This document shows positions 25,865 through 34,400 of a stretch of DNA of 64,000 bases, in pieces. The DNA comes from an uncultured Lachnospiraceae bacterium (GTDB lineage: Bacteria; Bacillota; Clostridia; Lachnospirales; Lachnospiraceae). Both the position numbers and the translations under genes were made by a program. The stretch lies in assembly GCA_910586205.1 (NCBI GenBank), contig CAJUGD010000017.1, positions 12,098-76,097 of the forward strand. The letters are read 5' to 3'. The stretch's first letter is position 1; the number at the start of each line of letters is the position of its first letter. The notes beneath the pieces are model-generated. The model was given only the letters and a program-made list of their open reading frames with translations, was not told the DNA's origin and searched no databases.

Positions 25865-26707
25865 ATGGGGATGAAGGTCGAAAAGGTAATCAATAATAAT
25901 CTGGTAAAGTCTTTCAACAGTAAGGGGCAGGAGATACTGGTGATGGGCTGCGGCCTGGGATTTAAGAAAAAGCCAGGAGATCCGGTTGATGAATCTCTGG
26001 TGGAAAAAGTTTATACTGCCCAGGATGCAGCAGAGTCCAACCGGCTTGTACAGATATTAGAGAAGGTACCATTAGAACGGATTCAACTGACCAATGAGAT
26101 TATCAGCTTTGCCAAGACATCGCTGGGAAAGAAGTTAAATGAGAATCTTTATCTGACTCTGACGGATCATATCAGCTTTGCCCTTGACCGTGCCAGAGAG
26201 GGACTGTCCCTCCGCAATGGTCTTCTTTGGGAGATCAAGCGCTTTTATAACCATGAGTATCTGGTGGGAAAGGAAGCGCTGTCTATGATACACAAGCGTC
26301 TGGGAGTGGAGCTTCCGGAGGATGAGGCCGGATTTATTGCCCTTCATCTGGTCAATGCATCCATGGACTTTGACAGTATGAGACAGACAGCGGACATGAC
26401 ACGGATCATACAGAATATTGTCAATATTGTGAAATACCATTTTCATACGGAGCTGGACGAATATTCCCTTCACTATGAGCGCTTTATTACTCATGTAAAG
26501 TTTTTTGTCCAGAGGGTGTTTAACGGGACGGAGATTAATGAGGATGATAAAAGCTTTCTCTTGATGCTAAAGGAACAATATAAAAAAGAGTATCTATGTG
26601 CCTTGAAGATTCAGGATTATATGAGAAAGGAATTTGGAAAGGAGCTTACAGAGGATGAGATCATCTATCTGACAGTCCATATCAGAAGGATGACCATTCC
26701 TTCCTGA
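25865..26707 (+). CDS. licT: LicT/BglG-family transcriptional antiterminator
   Basis: RNA-binding antiterminator for beta-glucoside genes. An N-terminal CAT RNA-binding domain (about 1-60, with the family start MKVEKVINNN) is followed by two PRD domains with the phosphorylatable histidines (LTDHISFALDRA, IALHLVNAS, YERFITHVKFF, YLTVHIRR). Phosphorylation by the PTS reports sugar and HPr state. The start is uncertain: ATG 25850, 25865 or 25871 are all in frame. The family start matches 25871, and the ribosome site is weak for each. RAT sites precede both this gene and bglP. Confidence 0.9.
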   Translation: MGMKVEKVINNNLVKSFNSKGQEILVMGCGLGFKKKPGDPVDESLVEKVYTAQDAAESNRLVQILEKVPLERIQLTNEIISFAKTSLGKKLNENLYLTLTDHISFALDRAREGLSLRNGLLWEIKRFYNHEYLVGKEALSMIHKRLGVELPEDEAGFIALHLVNASMDFDSMRQTADMTRIIQNIVNIVKYHFHTELDEYSLHYERFITHVKFFVQRVFNGTEINEDDKSFLLMLKEQYKKEYLCALKIQDYMRKEFGKELTEDEIIYLTVHIRRMTIPS

Positions 26708-26760
26708 CAGCTTTTAAGCGGCCTTTTCGTTATTTTTGTGCGGAATAAGGAAAGAGACAG

Positions 26761-26834
26761 GGATTGTTACTTCCATAGGAGGAAGGCTATACCCGGATGA
26801 CGGTGTTTTTGTGATGCCGTAATCCGGGTTTTTT
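26761..26834 (+). promoter_or_regulatory. Second RAT-like antiterminator and terminator before bglP
   Basis: GGATTGTTAC at 26761-26770 and AGGCTATACCC further on resemble a RAT, though the middle is longer than in the first copy. It overlaps a strong terminator: CCCGGAT (26792-26798) pairs with ATCCGGG (26822-26828), with CGG/CCG inside and six T (26829-26834). This is the switch controlling bglP and the GH1 gene. Confidence 0.8.
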
Positions 26835-26845
26835 GCGGTTTTGTG

Positions 26846-26875
26846 GGATAAGCGGGATAAGGATAAGCGGGATAA
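26846..26875 (+). repeat. Exact tandem 15-bp repeat
   Basis: GGATAAGCGGGATAA occurs twice in direct tandem (26846-26860, 26861-26875) between the terminator and the bglP ribosome site. It is purine-rich and also repeats internally (GGATAAGC/GGGATAA). Role unknown; it may be slippage. Confidence 0.75.
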
Positions 26876-26937
26876 AATGATTCAAAAAAGGTAAGAAAGC
26901 CCAAAGGGCTTAAAATAAACAAGTAGGAGGAAGAAAA

Positions 26938-28809
26938 ATGGATTACAAAAGTCTTGCAGAAATGATTCTGCAGAACGTGGGCGGCAGCGGCAATGTTTCC
27001 GGTCTGACCCACTGTGCAACCAGGCTGCGTTTTAATCTTAAGGATGAAAGCAAAGCCAACACAGATGTGCTCAAGAAAACCAAAGGTGTTATGGGGGTGG
27101 TCAGCAGCGGAGGCCAGTACCAGATCATTATCGGAAGTGATGTGGCCAGTGTATACAGACCTTTGAGCGAAATGTGTGAAATTAAGGACAGCAAGAATGA
27201 CAAAGGGGAGAAAAAGCCCTGGTATGCAACAGCCATTGATACGCTTTCCGGCATTTTCACACCGATTCTTCCGGCATTGACAGCTTCTGGTATGCTGAAA
27301 GCAGTCCTGTCTCTGCTGGTGGCATTTAAGCTGGTGGATTCGGGAAGCCAGAGCTACCAGGTAATCAATTTTATGGCAGACGCAACCTTTTACTTTCTGC
27401 CCATTTTGCTGGCAAATTCTGCTGCAAAGAAGTTTAAGTGCAACCCATATCTGGCTATGATGTTAGGAGGAATGCTTCTGCATCCGAATTTTGTTAATAT
27501 GGTGGCTGCTTCTAAGGAATCCGGAGAGGCGATCCGGCTGTTTATGATTCCGATTTATAATGCAGGCTATTCATCTTCCGTGATTCCTATTATTCTGTCC
27601 GTGTGGTTCATGTCTGTGGTGGAACCGGTGGCAGACAGGATTTCTCCGAAGGCGATTAAATTTTTCTCAAAGCCATTGATCACGGCATTGCTTACCGGTG
27701 TGGTGACGCTGTCCGTGCTGGGGCCTGCAGGTTATATTATCAGTAATTATCTGGCAGATTTCCTTCGCTCTATGGAGGCATATGGATGGCTGGTATCCAT
27801 GGTTTTGGGTGCATTGTTCCCGCTGTTAGTCATGACAGGAACCCATTATGCCATTGTCCCTGTGGGAATCAATAACCGGATGACCATGGGATATGACAGC
27901 CTGGTGTATCCGAATAACTTAGCGTCCAACATTGCACAGGGCGCGGCCACACTGGCAGTGGCTTTTAAGAGCAAGGTGGAAGAAACCAAGCAGTTAGCGT
28001 ATTCTGCCGGCATTACGGCAGTCTGCGGCATTACGGAGCCGGCGCTTTTTGGTATTAATGTTCCCAAACGTACTCCGCTGTATTCTGCCATGGCAGGCGG
28101 CGCGGCCGGAGGGCTGTTTGTAGGTTTGATGCATGTGAAAAACTATTCCGGCGGTTCCCCGGGCCTTTTAACCTTGCCCAGCTACATTGGCGGAGACAGC
28201 CTGAAGGATCTTTACTTTGCCGTCATTGGTTCGGCGATTGCGTTTGCAGTGGCATTTGTGATTTCTTATGTGCTGTATAAGGATCCCAAGGAGGAGGAAA
28301 CCACAACAGAAGCATTGCCCGAGGCGTCCCCGGAGAAAAAAGCAGGTTCAGCCAACGCAGCAACCATCTGCGCTCCTGTAACCGGAAAGGCGGTAGCTTT
28401 AAAAGAGGTAAGCGATCCTACCTTTGGGGAAGAAATACTGGGAAAGGGCATTGCGATTATTCCGGCAGACGGACATGTAGTGTCTCCAATCAACGGAACC
28501 GTGGTTACAGTCTTTGAAACCCTTCATGCGATTGGATTAAAATCAGACGACGGGGTGGAGGTGCTGATTCACATTGGCTTAGATACCGTGAAGCTAAAAG
28601 GAAAGCATTTTACTGCAAGGGCCAAATCAGGTGATAAAGTGACTGTTGGCACGCCTTTGGTGGATTTTGATGTTGAGAAAGTAAAGGAAGAAGGCTATGA
28701 TGTAATTACGCCGGTAATTATCAGCAATACCTTTGAGTACGGCGATGTTTTAGGCGTTACAGACCAGGAGGTAAAGGCCGGAGACAGTGTGATCAAGGTG
28801 GTAAAATAA
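26938..28809 (+). CDS. bglP: Beta-glucoside PTS transporter, EIIBCA
   Basis: Imports and phosphorylates beta-glucosides such as arbutin, salicin or cellobiose. 623 residues in order IIB-IIC-IIA. IIB has the phosphocysteine C26 in GLTHCATRLRF. IIC spans about residues 95-455 with eight to ten helices and the GITEPALFG motif. IIA has H530 and H545 (IHIGLDTV), the latter the expected phosphorylation site. A perfect AGGAGG ribosome site precedes ATG 26938. Controlled by LicT through the upstream RAT and co-transcribed with the GH1 gene after 21 bases. Confidence 0.94.
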   Translation: MDYKSLAEMILQNVGGSGNVSGLTHCATRLRFNLKDESKANTDVLKKTKGVMGVVSSGGQYQIIIGSDVASVYRPLSEMCEIKDSKNDKGEKKPWYATAIDTLSGIFTPILPALTASGMLKAVLSLLVAFKLVDSGSQSYQVINFMADATFYFLPILLANSAAKKFKCNPYLAMMLGGMLLHPNFVNMVAASKESGEAIRLFMIPIYNAGYSSSVIPIILSVWFMSVVEPVADRISPKAIKFFSKPLITALLTGVVTLSVLGPAGYIISNYLADFLRSMEAYGWLVSMVLGALFPLLVMTGTHYAIVPVGINNRMTMGYDSLVYPNNLASNIAQGAATLAVAFKSKVEETKQLAYSAGITAVCGITEPALFGINVPKRTPLYSAMAGGAAGGLFVGLMHVKNYSGGSPGLLTLPSYIGGDSLKDLYFAVIGSAIAFAVAFVISYVLYKDPKEEETTTEALPEASPEKKAGSANAATICAPVTGKAVALKEVSDPTFGEEILGKGIAIIPADGHVVSPINGTVVTVFETLHAIGLKSDDGVEVLIHIGLDTVKLKGKHFTARAKSGDKVTVGTPLVDFDVEKVKEEGYDVITPVIISNTFEYGDVLGVTDQEVKAGDSVIKVVK

Positions 28810-28830
28810 GAGAGAAAGGTGGTTTGTGCA

Positions 28831-30261
28831 ATGAAGGGATTACCGCAGGATTTTTTGTGGGGCGGCGCAACGGCTGCCAACCAGTGTGAGGGCGGTTATC
28901 TGGAGGGAGGAAAAGGATTAGGCACAGTGGATGTGATTCCCTGGGGAGAATACCGCAGGGCGGTGATGTCCGGAAAGATGGATTACAGGACGCTTCCGAA
29001 GGACTCCTATTATCCGTCCCGGGAGGCAATCGACATGTACCATCACTGGAAAGAGGATATTGCCCTGATGGCAGAAATGGGGTTTAAATGCTACAGGTTT
29101 TCCTTTGCCTGGTCCAGAATCTTTCCTACCGGGGAGGAGACAGAGCCCAATGAAGAAGGTCTCCGGTTTTATGAGGAAATGATTGACGAGTTAATCCGCA
29201 ATCACATTGAGCCGGTGGTGACGATCTGCCATTTTGATGTACCGCTGGCCCTGGAGCAGAAATATGGTTCCTGGAGAGATAGGAAGCTGATTGACGCTTA
29301 TCTGCGCTATTGCCAGGTGATTTTTAAACGCTTTAACGGCAAGGTGCGGTACTGGATGACCTTTAACGAGATTAATATGCTGATGCATCTTCCGTTTATG
29401 GGTGCGGGAATTTCCTTTAGGGAAGGGGAAAACGAGATGCAGATCAAGTATCAGGCTGCACATCATGAGCTGGTGGCGTCTGCATTGGCCACAAAACTGG
29501 CGCATGAGATAAATCCGGACAATAAGGTAGGGTGTATGCTGGCGGCAGGCCAGTTCTATCCTTATAGCTGCGATCCGGAGGATATTTGGGCAGCCATGGA
29601 AAAGGATCGGGTCAATTATTTCTTTATTGATGTACAGTCCCGGGGAGAGTATCCGGCTTATGCCAAAAAGCAGTTGGAGAGGGAACATATCCAGATTTTG
29701 ACGGAGCCGGGGGATGAGGAGATTTTAAAGGAAAATACAGTGGATTATATTGCGTTCAGCTATTACTCATCCCGCATGACCAGCGCACATCCCCATCCGG
29801 AGATCGAGACTTCAGGCAATGCCTTTAAGACATTGCGGAATCCTCATCTGAAGGCAAGTGAGTGGGGATGGCAGATTGATCCGGTAGGACTGCGCATCAC
29901 CATGAATTGTCTGTATGACCGCTATCAGAAGCCGCTGTTTATTGTGGAAAACGGTTTAGGCGCAGTGGATAAGGCAGAAGAAGACGGAACCATTCAGGAT
30001 GATTACCGGATTGCCTATCTTGAGGCTCATATCCGGGAAATGATCAAAGGCGTGGAAGAAGACGGGGTGGATCTTATCGGCTATACTCCCTGGGGATGGA
30101 TTGACTTAGTCAGCGCTTCTACCGGGGAGATGAAGAAGCGCTATGGGTTTGTTTATGTAGATAAGGATAATGCCGGAACCGGCACCTTAGAGCGCAGAAA
30201 AAAGAAATCCTTTGGGTGGTATCAGCAGGTGATCGCAACTAATGGGGAGTGTTTGAGATAG
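28831..30261 (+). CDS. Family 1 glycoside hydrolase (6-phospho-beta-glucosidase)
   Basis: Hydrolyses the phosphorylated beta-glucoside brought in by the PTS. The 476-residue TIM-barrel enzyme has the GH1 start FLWGGATAANQCEGGY, acid/base E180 in TFNEIN and nucleophile E373 in VENGLG. ATG 28831 follows AGAAAGGTGG; an in-frame start at 28819 is unlikely. It ends 23 bases before a strong two-way terminator. Phospho-specificity is inferred from the PTS partner. Confidence 0.92.
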   Translation: MKGLPQDFLWGGATAANQCEGGYLEGGKGLGTVDVIPWGEYRRAVMSGKMDYRTLPKDSYYPSREAIDMYHHWKEDIALMAEMGFKCYRFSFAWSRIFPTGEETEPNEEGLRFYEEMIDELIRNHIEPVVTICHFDVPLALEQKYGSWRDRKLIDAYLRYCQVIFKRFNGKVRYWMTFNEINMLMHLPFMGAGISFREGENEMQIKYQAAHHELVASALATKLAHEINPDNKVGCMLAAGQFYPYSCDPEDIWAAMEKDRVNYFFIDVQSRGEYPAYAKKQLEREHIQILTEPGDEEILKENTVDYIAFSYYSSRMTSAHPHPEIETSGNAFKTLRNPHLKASEWGWQIDPVGLRITMNCLYDRYQKPLFIVENGLGAVDKAEEDGTIQDDYRIAYLEAHIREMIKGVEEDGVDLIGYTPWGWIDLVSASTGEMKKRYGFVYVDKDNAGTGTLERRKKKSFGWYQQVIATNGECLR

Positions 30262-30284
30262 AATCTGGTGAAATAAACAAAAAA

Positions 30285-30322
30285 CCAGGAAAGCCGCGAG
30301 AGCCGGCTTTCCTGGCTTTTTT
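30285..30322. terminator. Bidirectional terminator between the bgl operon and the minus-strand genes
   Basis: CCAGGAAAGCC (30285-30295) pairs perfectly with GGCTTTCCTGG (30305-30315). T runs flank the stem on both strands (C-T6 on +, T-rich on -), so it can end transcription from either side. Confidence 0.9.
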
Positions 30323-30518
30323 ATGGTTTCTGCAGAATATCCAGGGCTTTATACTGATCGATCCGCAGAGCTGCCTGAGTCCAGGTAAAATCAGAACAGA
30401 GAAATTCATAGTCACTTTCTATGCGTTCCATCTCTGCTTTGATCTGAGGCACATCTTCCAGATTGTCTGTTTTGGTGCGGACATCTTTTAAAGAATCCTG
30501 ATTTCCATGGGATAACAT
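30321..30518 (-). CDS. Small hypothetical protein
   Basis: 65 residues, charged and helical, with a short coiled-coil-like part (PQIKAEMERIESDYEFL) and a FTWTQAALRIDQY segment. The start lies 31 bases inside the 3' end of the aldose epimerase gene and has only a weak ribosome site, so translation would depend on coupling. The stop sits directly before the terminator, as expected of a last gene in an operon. I do not recognise it. Confidence 0.5.
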   Translation of the reverse strand: MLSHGNQDSLKDVRTKTDNLEDVPQIKAEMERIESDYEFLCSDFTWTQAALRIDQYKALDILQKP

Positions 30519-31375
30519 TTTTTCTGTCCGGGGCTTAAGGTCTGCAGGTGGTGGCGGTGCAGAAGTTCATCGTCCTCATCGGCTCGGACGGCGCTGCCGT
30601 TCCAGGGCTCAATACATAAAAACGGAGCATTTTTTCCGTAGGGAGTCCAAAAGGCGATGGTTTCAAAGCCAGGATAGGACACTTCCACGCCGCGGCGGGT
30701 TTTTTGGTGGATCAAGGAAACCTTTCGGGACTGAATCTGGTCAAAGTAAACGGCATCCTCCCGAAACAGCTCATAGGAAAGGGGCAGGAGGCGTGTGTGG
30801 GAAAGAGAAATGCCCTGTCTGGCAGGATTCATCTCCAAGGCATCCAGATCATAGACCATGGAATGGGTGTTTTCCTCTTTTTCAAATTCCAGGCAGTATT
30901 CATCAAAGGCTTCTCCTTCCTCCAAGGGGCAGATAAAGCCAGGGTGGGATCCAATACAGTAGATAATATTCCGGGACTCCGGGTTCTGCACGGAGTAATC
31001 CAGGAAAAGGATTCCATCCTTAAGCTGATAGGAGAGGGAAAGGATAAAATCATAGGGATAGGAGCGGCGGGTCTTTTCGTTGGCAGTAAGGCAGAAAGTG
31101 ACAGAGGAGGAAGTCTGATCCTTTACGGCAAAATCAGATTCCTTGCAAAAGCCGTGCTTTTCCATCTCATACCATGCTCCTTCAATGCAAATGCGGTTGT
31201 TTCGGCAGTTGCCCACAACCGGGAACAGCAAAGGAGAGCAGCGGGGCCAGATATCCGGGTCGCGCTGCCAGATATATTCCTTGTCTGTCTTGTCCTTCAG
31301 GGAGATCAGTTCGGCTCCTACAGAGTCAATGGAAGCCGTGACATGGGCTTTCGGGTCAGAAATGGTGATGATCAT
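30488..31375 (-). CDS. Aldose 1-epimerase family protein (LacX-like)
   Basis: A 295-residue beta-sandwich mutarotase that interconverts sugar anomers. The family sugar-binding and catalytic motifs are visible: FPVVGNCRNNRI, HPGFICPL, and a C-terminal GFETIAFWTPYGK with a following WNG. I chose ATG 31375, preceded by AAGAAAGGA, over the in-frame ATG 31399 that overlaps the lacI stop. It follows the LacI gene closely, so the two form an operon. The actual sugar is unknown; a bgl operon converges on it. Confidence 0.88.
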   Translation of the reverse strand: MIITISDPKAHVTASIDSVGAELISLKDKTDKEYIWQRDPDIWPRCSPLLFPVVGNCRNNRICIEGAWYEMEKHGFCKESDFAVKDQTSSSVTFCLTANEKTRRSYPYDFILSLSYQLKDGILFLDYSVQNPESRNIIYCIGSHPGFICPLEEGEAFDEYCLEFEKEENTHSMVYDLDALEMNPARQGISLSHTRLLPLSYELFREDAVYFDQIQSRKVSLIHQKTRRGVEVSYPGFETIAFWTPYGKNAPFLCIEPWNGSAVRADEDDELLHRHHLQTLSPGQKKCYPMEIRIL

Positions 31376-31395
31376 AAGCGGGTATCCTTTCTTTT

Positions 31396-32448
31396 TCATT
31401 TTTGGACAGGCATATTGGACGGCAGGATTTCTTTCCTGCAGGCGCCGCAGCTTTCTCGCCCGGCAAGATAATAGGGAAGGCTGACCTTTACAGGCAGTGT
31501 GTGGCCTCCTTCAATCCGGTCGATTAGAATCTTGGCAGTCATCTGGCCCATCTCCTCCACAGGAATGTGGATGGTGGTCAGCATGGGCGTCAGATACTGT
31601 GCGGTATCAATATCATCAATGCTGATTAAGGAGATGTCCTGGGGGATGGAAAGGTGATGCTCCTTAACAGCCCGCATGGCTCCGATGGCTGTCACATCAT
31701 TTGGACAAAAAAAGGCGGTTACAGGCAGGTTCTTTTTTAATATCATGTCTGCACCTCGGTATCCCCCTTCTGAGGAGAGGGGGACATTGACAACCAGATC
31801 ACGGCACAAAGGAATCTTAGCGGCATTTAAGGCGGAACAGTATCCCAGATAACGGTTTTCATTTTTCGTTTCGCCTACATAGGCAATTCTGGAATGTCCC
31901 AGATTTATCAGATGTTCCACTGCAGTGACAGCCGCCTGAAAGCCATCGCAGATAATCTGGTCATATTTGGCTTCCAGATTGTTGAGTCCGGTATAGACTA
32001 CATATTGGAAGTATTGCTTTAGAAATTTAAGGAGCTGCTTGTCACACCGTCCTAATACAGCTACCCCATCCACCTGATTGTCCGAGATCAGCCGGAAGAT
32101 GCCGGGATGATCCACATCAAAGGCAGTGAAAGTGTATTTTAAAATATAATTGTGCTTAAATGCCTCCTTTTCGATGCTGCGGGCAAGGACTGTGAAAAAG
32201 GTATCTGCCTCAGAATCCTGGATTCTGGCAAAAAGGCAGGCAATGGAATGGGAGGATTTTAAGTGCTCCTTTCCGCCCATTTTTAACTGTCTTGCAGTAT
32301 TGTTGGGAGTGTAGCCGGTACGGCGGACAATCTCCCAAATCCGATCCTGCACATCCTGGCTTGCAGGAGATTTGGCGCTTTTGTTGATGACACGGGAGAC
32401 AGTGGAAATGGAGACTCCCGCCTCCGCAGCGATTTCCTTTAATGTCAT
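31396..32448 (-). CDS. LacI-family transcriptional regulator
   Basis: 350 residues: an N-terminal helix-turn-helix (MTLKEIAAEAGVSISTVSRV) and a periplasmic-binding-like effector domain. It represses or activates sugar genes on binding a sugar or phosphorylated sugar. It is divergent from the ABC transporter operon and heads the epimerase operon. A CAAACGATTG half-palindrome between the two promoters is a candidate operator. The effector is unknown. Confidence 0.93.
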   Translation of the reverse strand: MTLKEIAAEAGVSISTVSRVINKSAKSPASQDVQDRIWEIVRRTGYTPNNTARQLKMGGKEHLKSSHSIACLFARIQDSEADTFFTVLARSIEKEAFKHNYILKYTFTAFDVDHPGIFRLISDNQVDGVAVLGRCDKQLLKFLKQYFQYVVYTGLNNLEAKYDQIICDGFQAAVTAVEHLINLGHSRIAYVGETKNENRYLGYCSALNAAKIPLCRDLVVNVPLSSEGGYRGADMILKKNLPVTAFFCPNDVTAIGAMRAVKEHHLSIPQDISLISIDDIDTAQYLTPMLTTIHIPVEEMGQMTAKILIDRIEGGHTLPVKVSLPYYLAGRESCGACRKEILPSNMPVQK

Positions 32449-32474
32449 AAGCCTTTGTGCTCCTTTTCTTCTCT

Positions 32475-32503
32475 ATTATATATTTTACACAATTTTTTGA
32501 AAA
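32475..32503 (-). promoter_or_regulatory. Promoter of the LacI-family gene
   Basis: Minus strand: TTTTCA (32503-32498), 17-base spacer, TATAAT (32480-32475). The -10 is perfect and the -35 weak. Confidence 0.65.
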
Positions 32504-32522
32504 AATTCCAGAGAAATATACG

Positions 32523-32532
32523 CAAACGATTG
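32523..32532. promoter_or_regulatory. Candidate LacI-family operator
   Basis: CAAACGATTG is a near-palindrome with the central CG typical of LacI-family operators. It lies between the divergent promoters, nine bases upstream of the -35 of the ABC promoter. Confidence 0.45.
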
Positions 32533-32540
32533 AATTTTTG

Positions 32541-32569
32541 TTGACAATGCGAACGGAATATTGTTAAAT
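32541..32569 (+). promoter_or_regulatory. Promoter of the first ABC operon, with 190-nt leader
   Basis: TTGACA (32541-32546), 17 bases, TTAAAT (32564-32569). The start would be near 32576, leaving about 190 nt before the permease. That leader contains two direct AATAGACGG copies (32573-32581, 32584-32592), one helical turn apart, and only short hairpins. I see no known riboswitch in it. Confidence 0.75.
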
Positions 32570-32767
32570 ATGAATAGACGGGTAATAGACGGTATTTCGA
32601 AGGGAGGAGAGAAGAAGGGGAGAAATCTTAAAAGGGATGAAAATATTTCATACTGGTTTTTTTCGCAAAAGCATATAAACTGTAAGTATCCTCAGCAATA
32701 AAAAGCGAGAGGAACGCTGCAGGTATAAAATAGCAGCCAAAAGGCGGAAAAGACAGGAGGGGTTTAC

Positions 32768-33556
32768 ATGGAGACAAAGAAAAAGGGCAAGTCATTCTGG
32801 AATCAGATTCCGGACAGCGCCTGGATAGGTCTGTCCCTGATTTTGGCAGTGCTTTTGTGGGTCTTTATTGCATCAACAGAAGCAGGGGGAGTAGTATTTG
32901 CGGAACCATGGGAGGTATTTTCAAAACTGGTGGCAAAGGTGACAGACGGGACGTTGTGGCCGCATATTTATATCAGCCTGTTCCGTGTTATCGCAGGATT
33001 TTCATTGGGATTTGTGATTTCCATTCCCATTGCGTTTCTGATGGGATGGTATGCGCCGTTTCGTAATCTGGTAGCGCCGTGGGTACAGTTCGTGCGTAAT
33101 ATTCCGCCGCTGGCCTACATTCCGCTGGTTATTACCGGAGCAGGCGTAGGCGAGAAGGCAAAGGTGATTGTAATTTTTATTGCATCCTTCCTGGTGCTGG
33201 TTGTGACTATTTATCAGGGCGTGTGTAATGTAGACGCCACGCTGATAAAGGCAGCCAGGGTTCTGGGAGCTTCCGATAAGGACATTTTTTTCAAGGTGGT
33301 CATTCCGGCATCCACCCCGTTCATTCTGGTAGGCGCAAGGCTGGGGCTTTCCGCTTCCCTTACCACACTGGTAGCGGCAGAGCTGACCGGAGCATCCAAA
33401 GGACTTGGAATGATGATTCAAAAGGCTCAGGGATACTATGATATGGCAACCGTGCTTTTAGGAATCCTAATCATCGGTATTATCGGAATGTTGATGGAAC
33501 AGTTGGTTAAATTCTTAGAAAGGAAGCTGACGGGATGGCAGGAAACAGTGCAGTAA
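32768..33556 (+). CDS. NitT/TauT-type ABC transporter permease (first set)
   Basis: 262 residues with about six membrane helices and the EAA-loop motif AARVLGASDKDIFFKVVIPA that docks to the ATPase. This is the SsuC/TauC class of permease used for nitrate, sulfonates, taurine, thiamine precursors and others. The ribosome site AGGAGGGG is strong. The 3' end overlaps the ATPase gene by 22 bases. The substrate cannot be told from sequence. Confidence 0.93.
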   Translation: METKKKGKSFWNQIPDSAWIGLSLILAVLLWVFIASTEAGGVVFAEPWEVFSKLVAKVTDGTLWPHIYISLFRVIAGFSLGFVISIPIAFLMGWYAPFRNLVAPWVQFVRNIPPLAYIPLVITGAGVGEKAKVIVIFIASFLVLVVTIYQGVCNVDATLIKAARVLGASDKDIFFKVVIPASTPFILVGARLGLSASLTTLVAAELTGASKGLGMMIQKAQGYYDMATVLLGILIIGIIGMLMEQLVKFLERKLTGWQETVQ

Positions 33557-34323
33557 AAGTTAAGATTGATAAGGTTGAAAAGATCTACAGCGGACGCAAC
33601 GGCGATATGGTCGCCTTAAACGGCGTCAGCCTTGATATTATGGAAAATGAGTTTATCTGTGTGGTCGGGCCCTCCGGATGCGGAAAATCTACCCTGCTGA
33701 ATGTGATTGCAGGTCTTTTAGAGCCCACTTCCGGTGCTGTCTATGTAGACGGAAAAGAAGTGACCGGCCCGGGGCCGGAGCGGGGCGTGGTGTTCCAGCA
33801 ATACGCGCTGTTTCCCTGGCTGACTGTGCTGAAGAATGTACAGTTCGGACTAAAGCTTCAGGGGGTCAGTGAGGCGGAATCAAAGGAAACAGCCATGAAG
33901 TATCTGAAGATGGTGGACTTAGAACAGTTTGCGGATTCTTATCCCAAGGAGCTGTCAGGCGGCATGAAGCAGAGGGTGGCCATTGCCCGTGCCTATGCGG
34001 TAAATCCCCAGGTGCTTTTGATGGATGAGCCTTTTGGCGCATTGGATGCCCAGACCAGAACCCAGCTTCAGTCCGAGCTTATTAAGACCTGGCAAGAGCA
34101 GAAGAAAACCTGTTTTTTCATTACCCATGATGTGGAGGAAGCGGTGATTCTTGCCACCAAGGTTATTATTATGAGCGCCAGGCCGGGCCGGGTGAAAAAG
34201 ATTGTGGACATTAATCTGCCCTATCCCCGGACTCAGGAGATGAAGATGGAAATGCCGTTTTTGGATCTGAAGAGCTATATATGGGGCGAGGTTTACCAGG
34301 AATATCTGGAGGTCAGAAAATAA
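33535..34323 (+). CDS. NitT/TauT-type ABC transporter ATPase (first set)
   Basis: 262-residue ATPase with Walker A GPSGCGKST, signature LSGGMKQRVAIARA, Walker B VLLMDEP and the H-loop ITHD. The usual FQQYALFPWLTV Q-loop is present. It starts inside the permease gene with AAAGGAAG ahead of ATG 33535. It drives import of the ligand bound by the lipoprotein encoded next. Confidence 0.95.
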   Translation: MAGNSAVKVKIDKVEKIYSGRNGDMVALNGVSLDIMENEFICVVGPSGCGKSTLLNVIAGLLEPTSGAVYVDGKEVTGPGPERGVVFQQYALFPWLTVLKNVQFGLKLQGVSEAESKETAMKYLKMVDLEQFADSYPKELSGGMKQRVAIARAYAVNPQVLLMDEPFGALDAQTRTQLQSELIKTWQEQKKTCFFITHDVEEAVILATKVIIMSARPGRVKKIVDINLPYPRTQEMKMEMPFLDLKSYIWGEVYQEYLEVRK

Positions 34324-34400
34324 AGCGGCCCCAGAGGGTGTCTGAAATTGATTTCCGTCAGATGCAGAAGTTTAAAAAAATTTTTTAGGAGGATATTTTT

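Noticed and set aside
32572..32703. 43-codon ORF starting at the ABC promoter
   Set aside because: It begins within or next to the -10 region with no ribosome site, so it would not be translated.
32593..32767. TPP or guanidine riboswitch before the first NitT/TauT operon
   Set aside because: Such transporters can be riboswitch-controlled, but no matching core sequences were seen in the leader.
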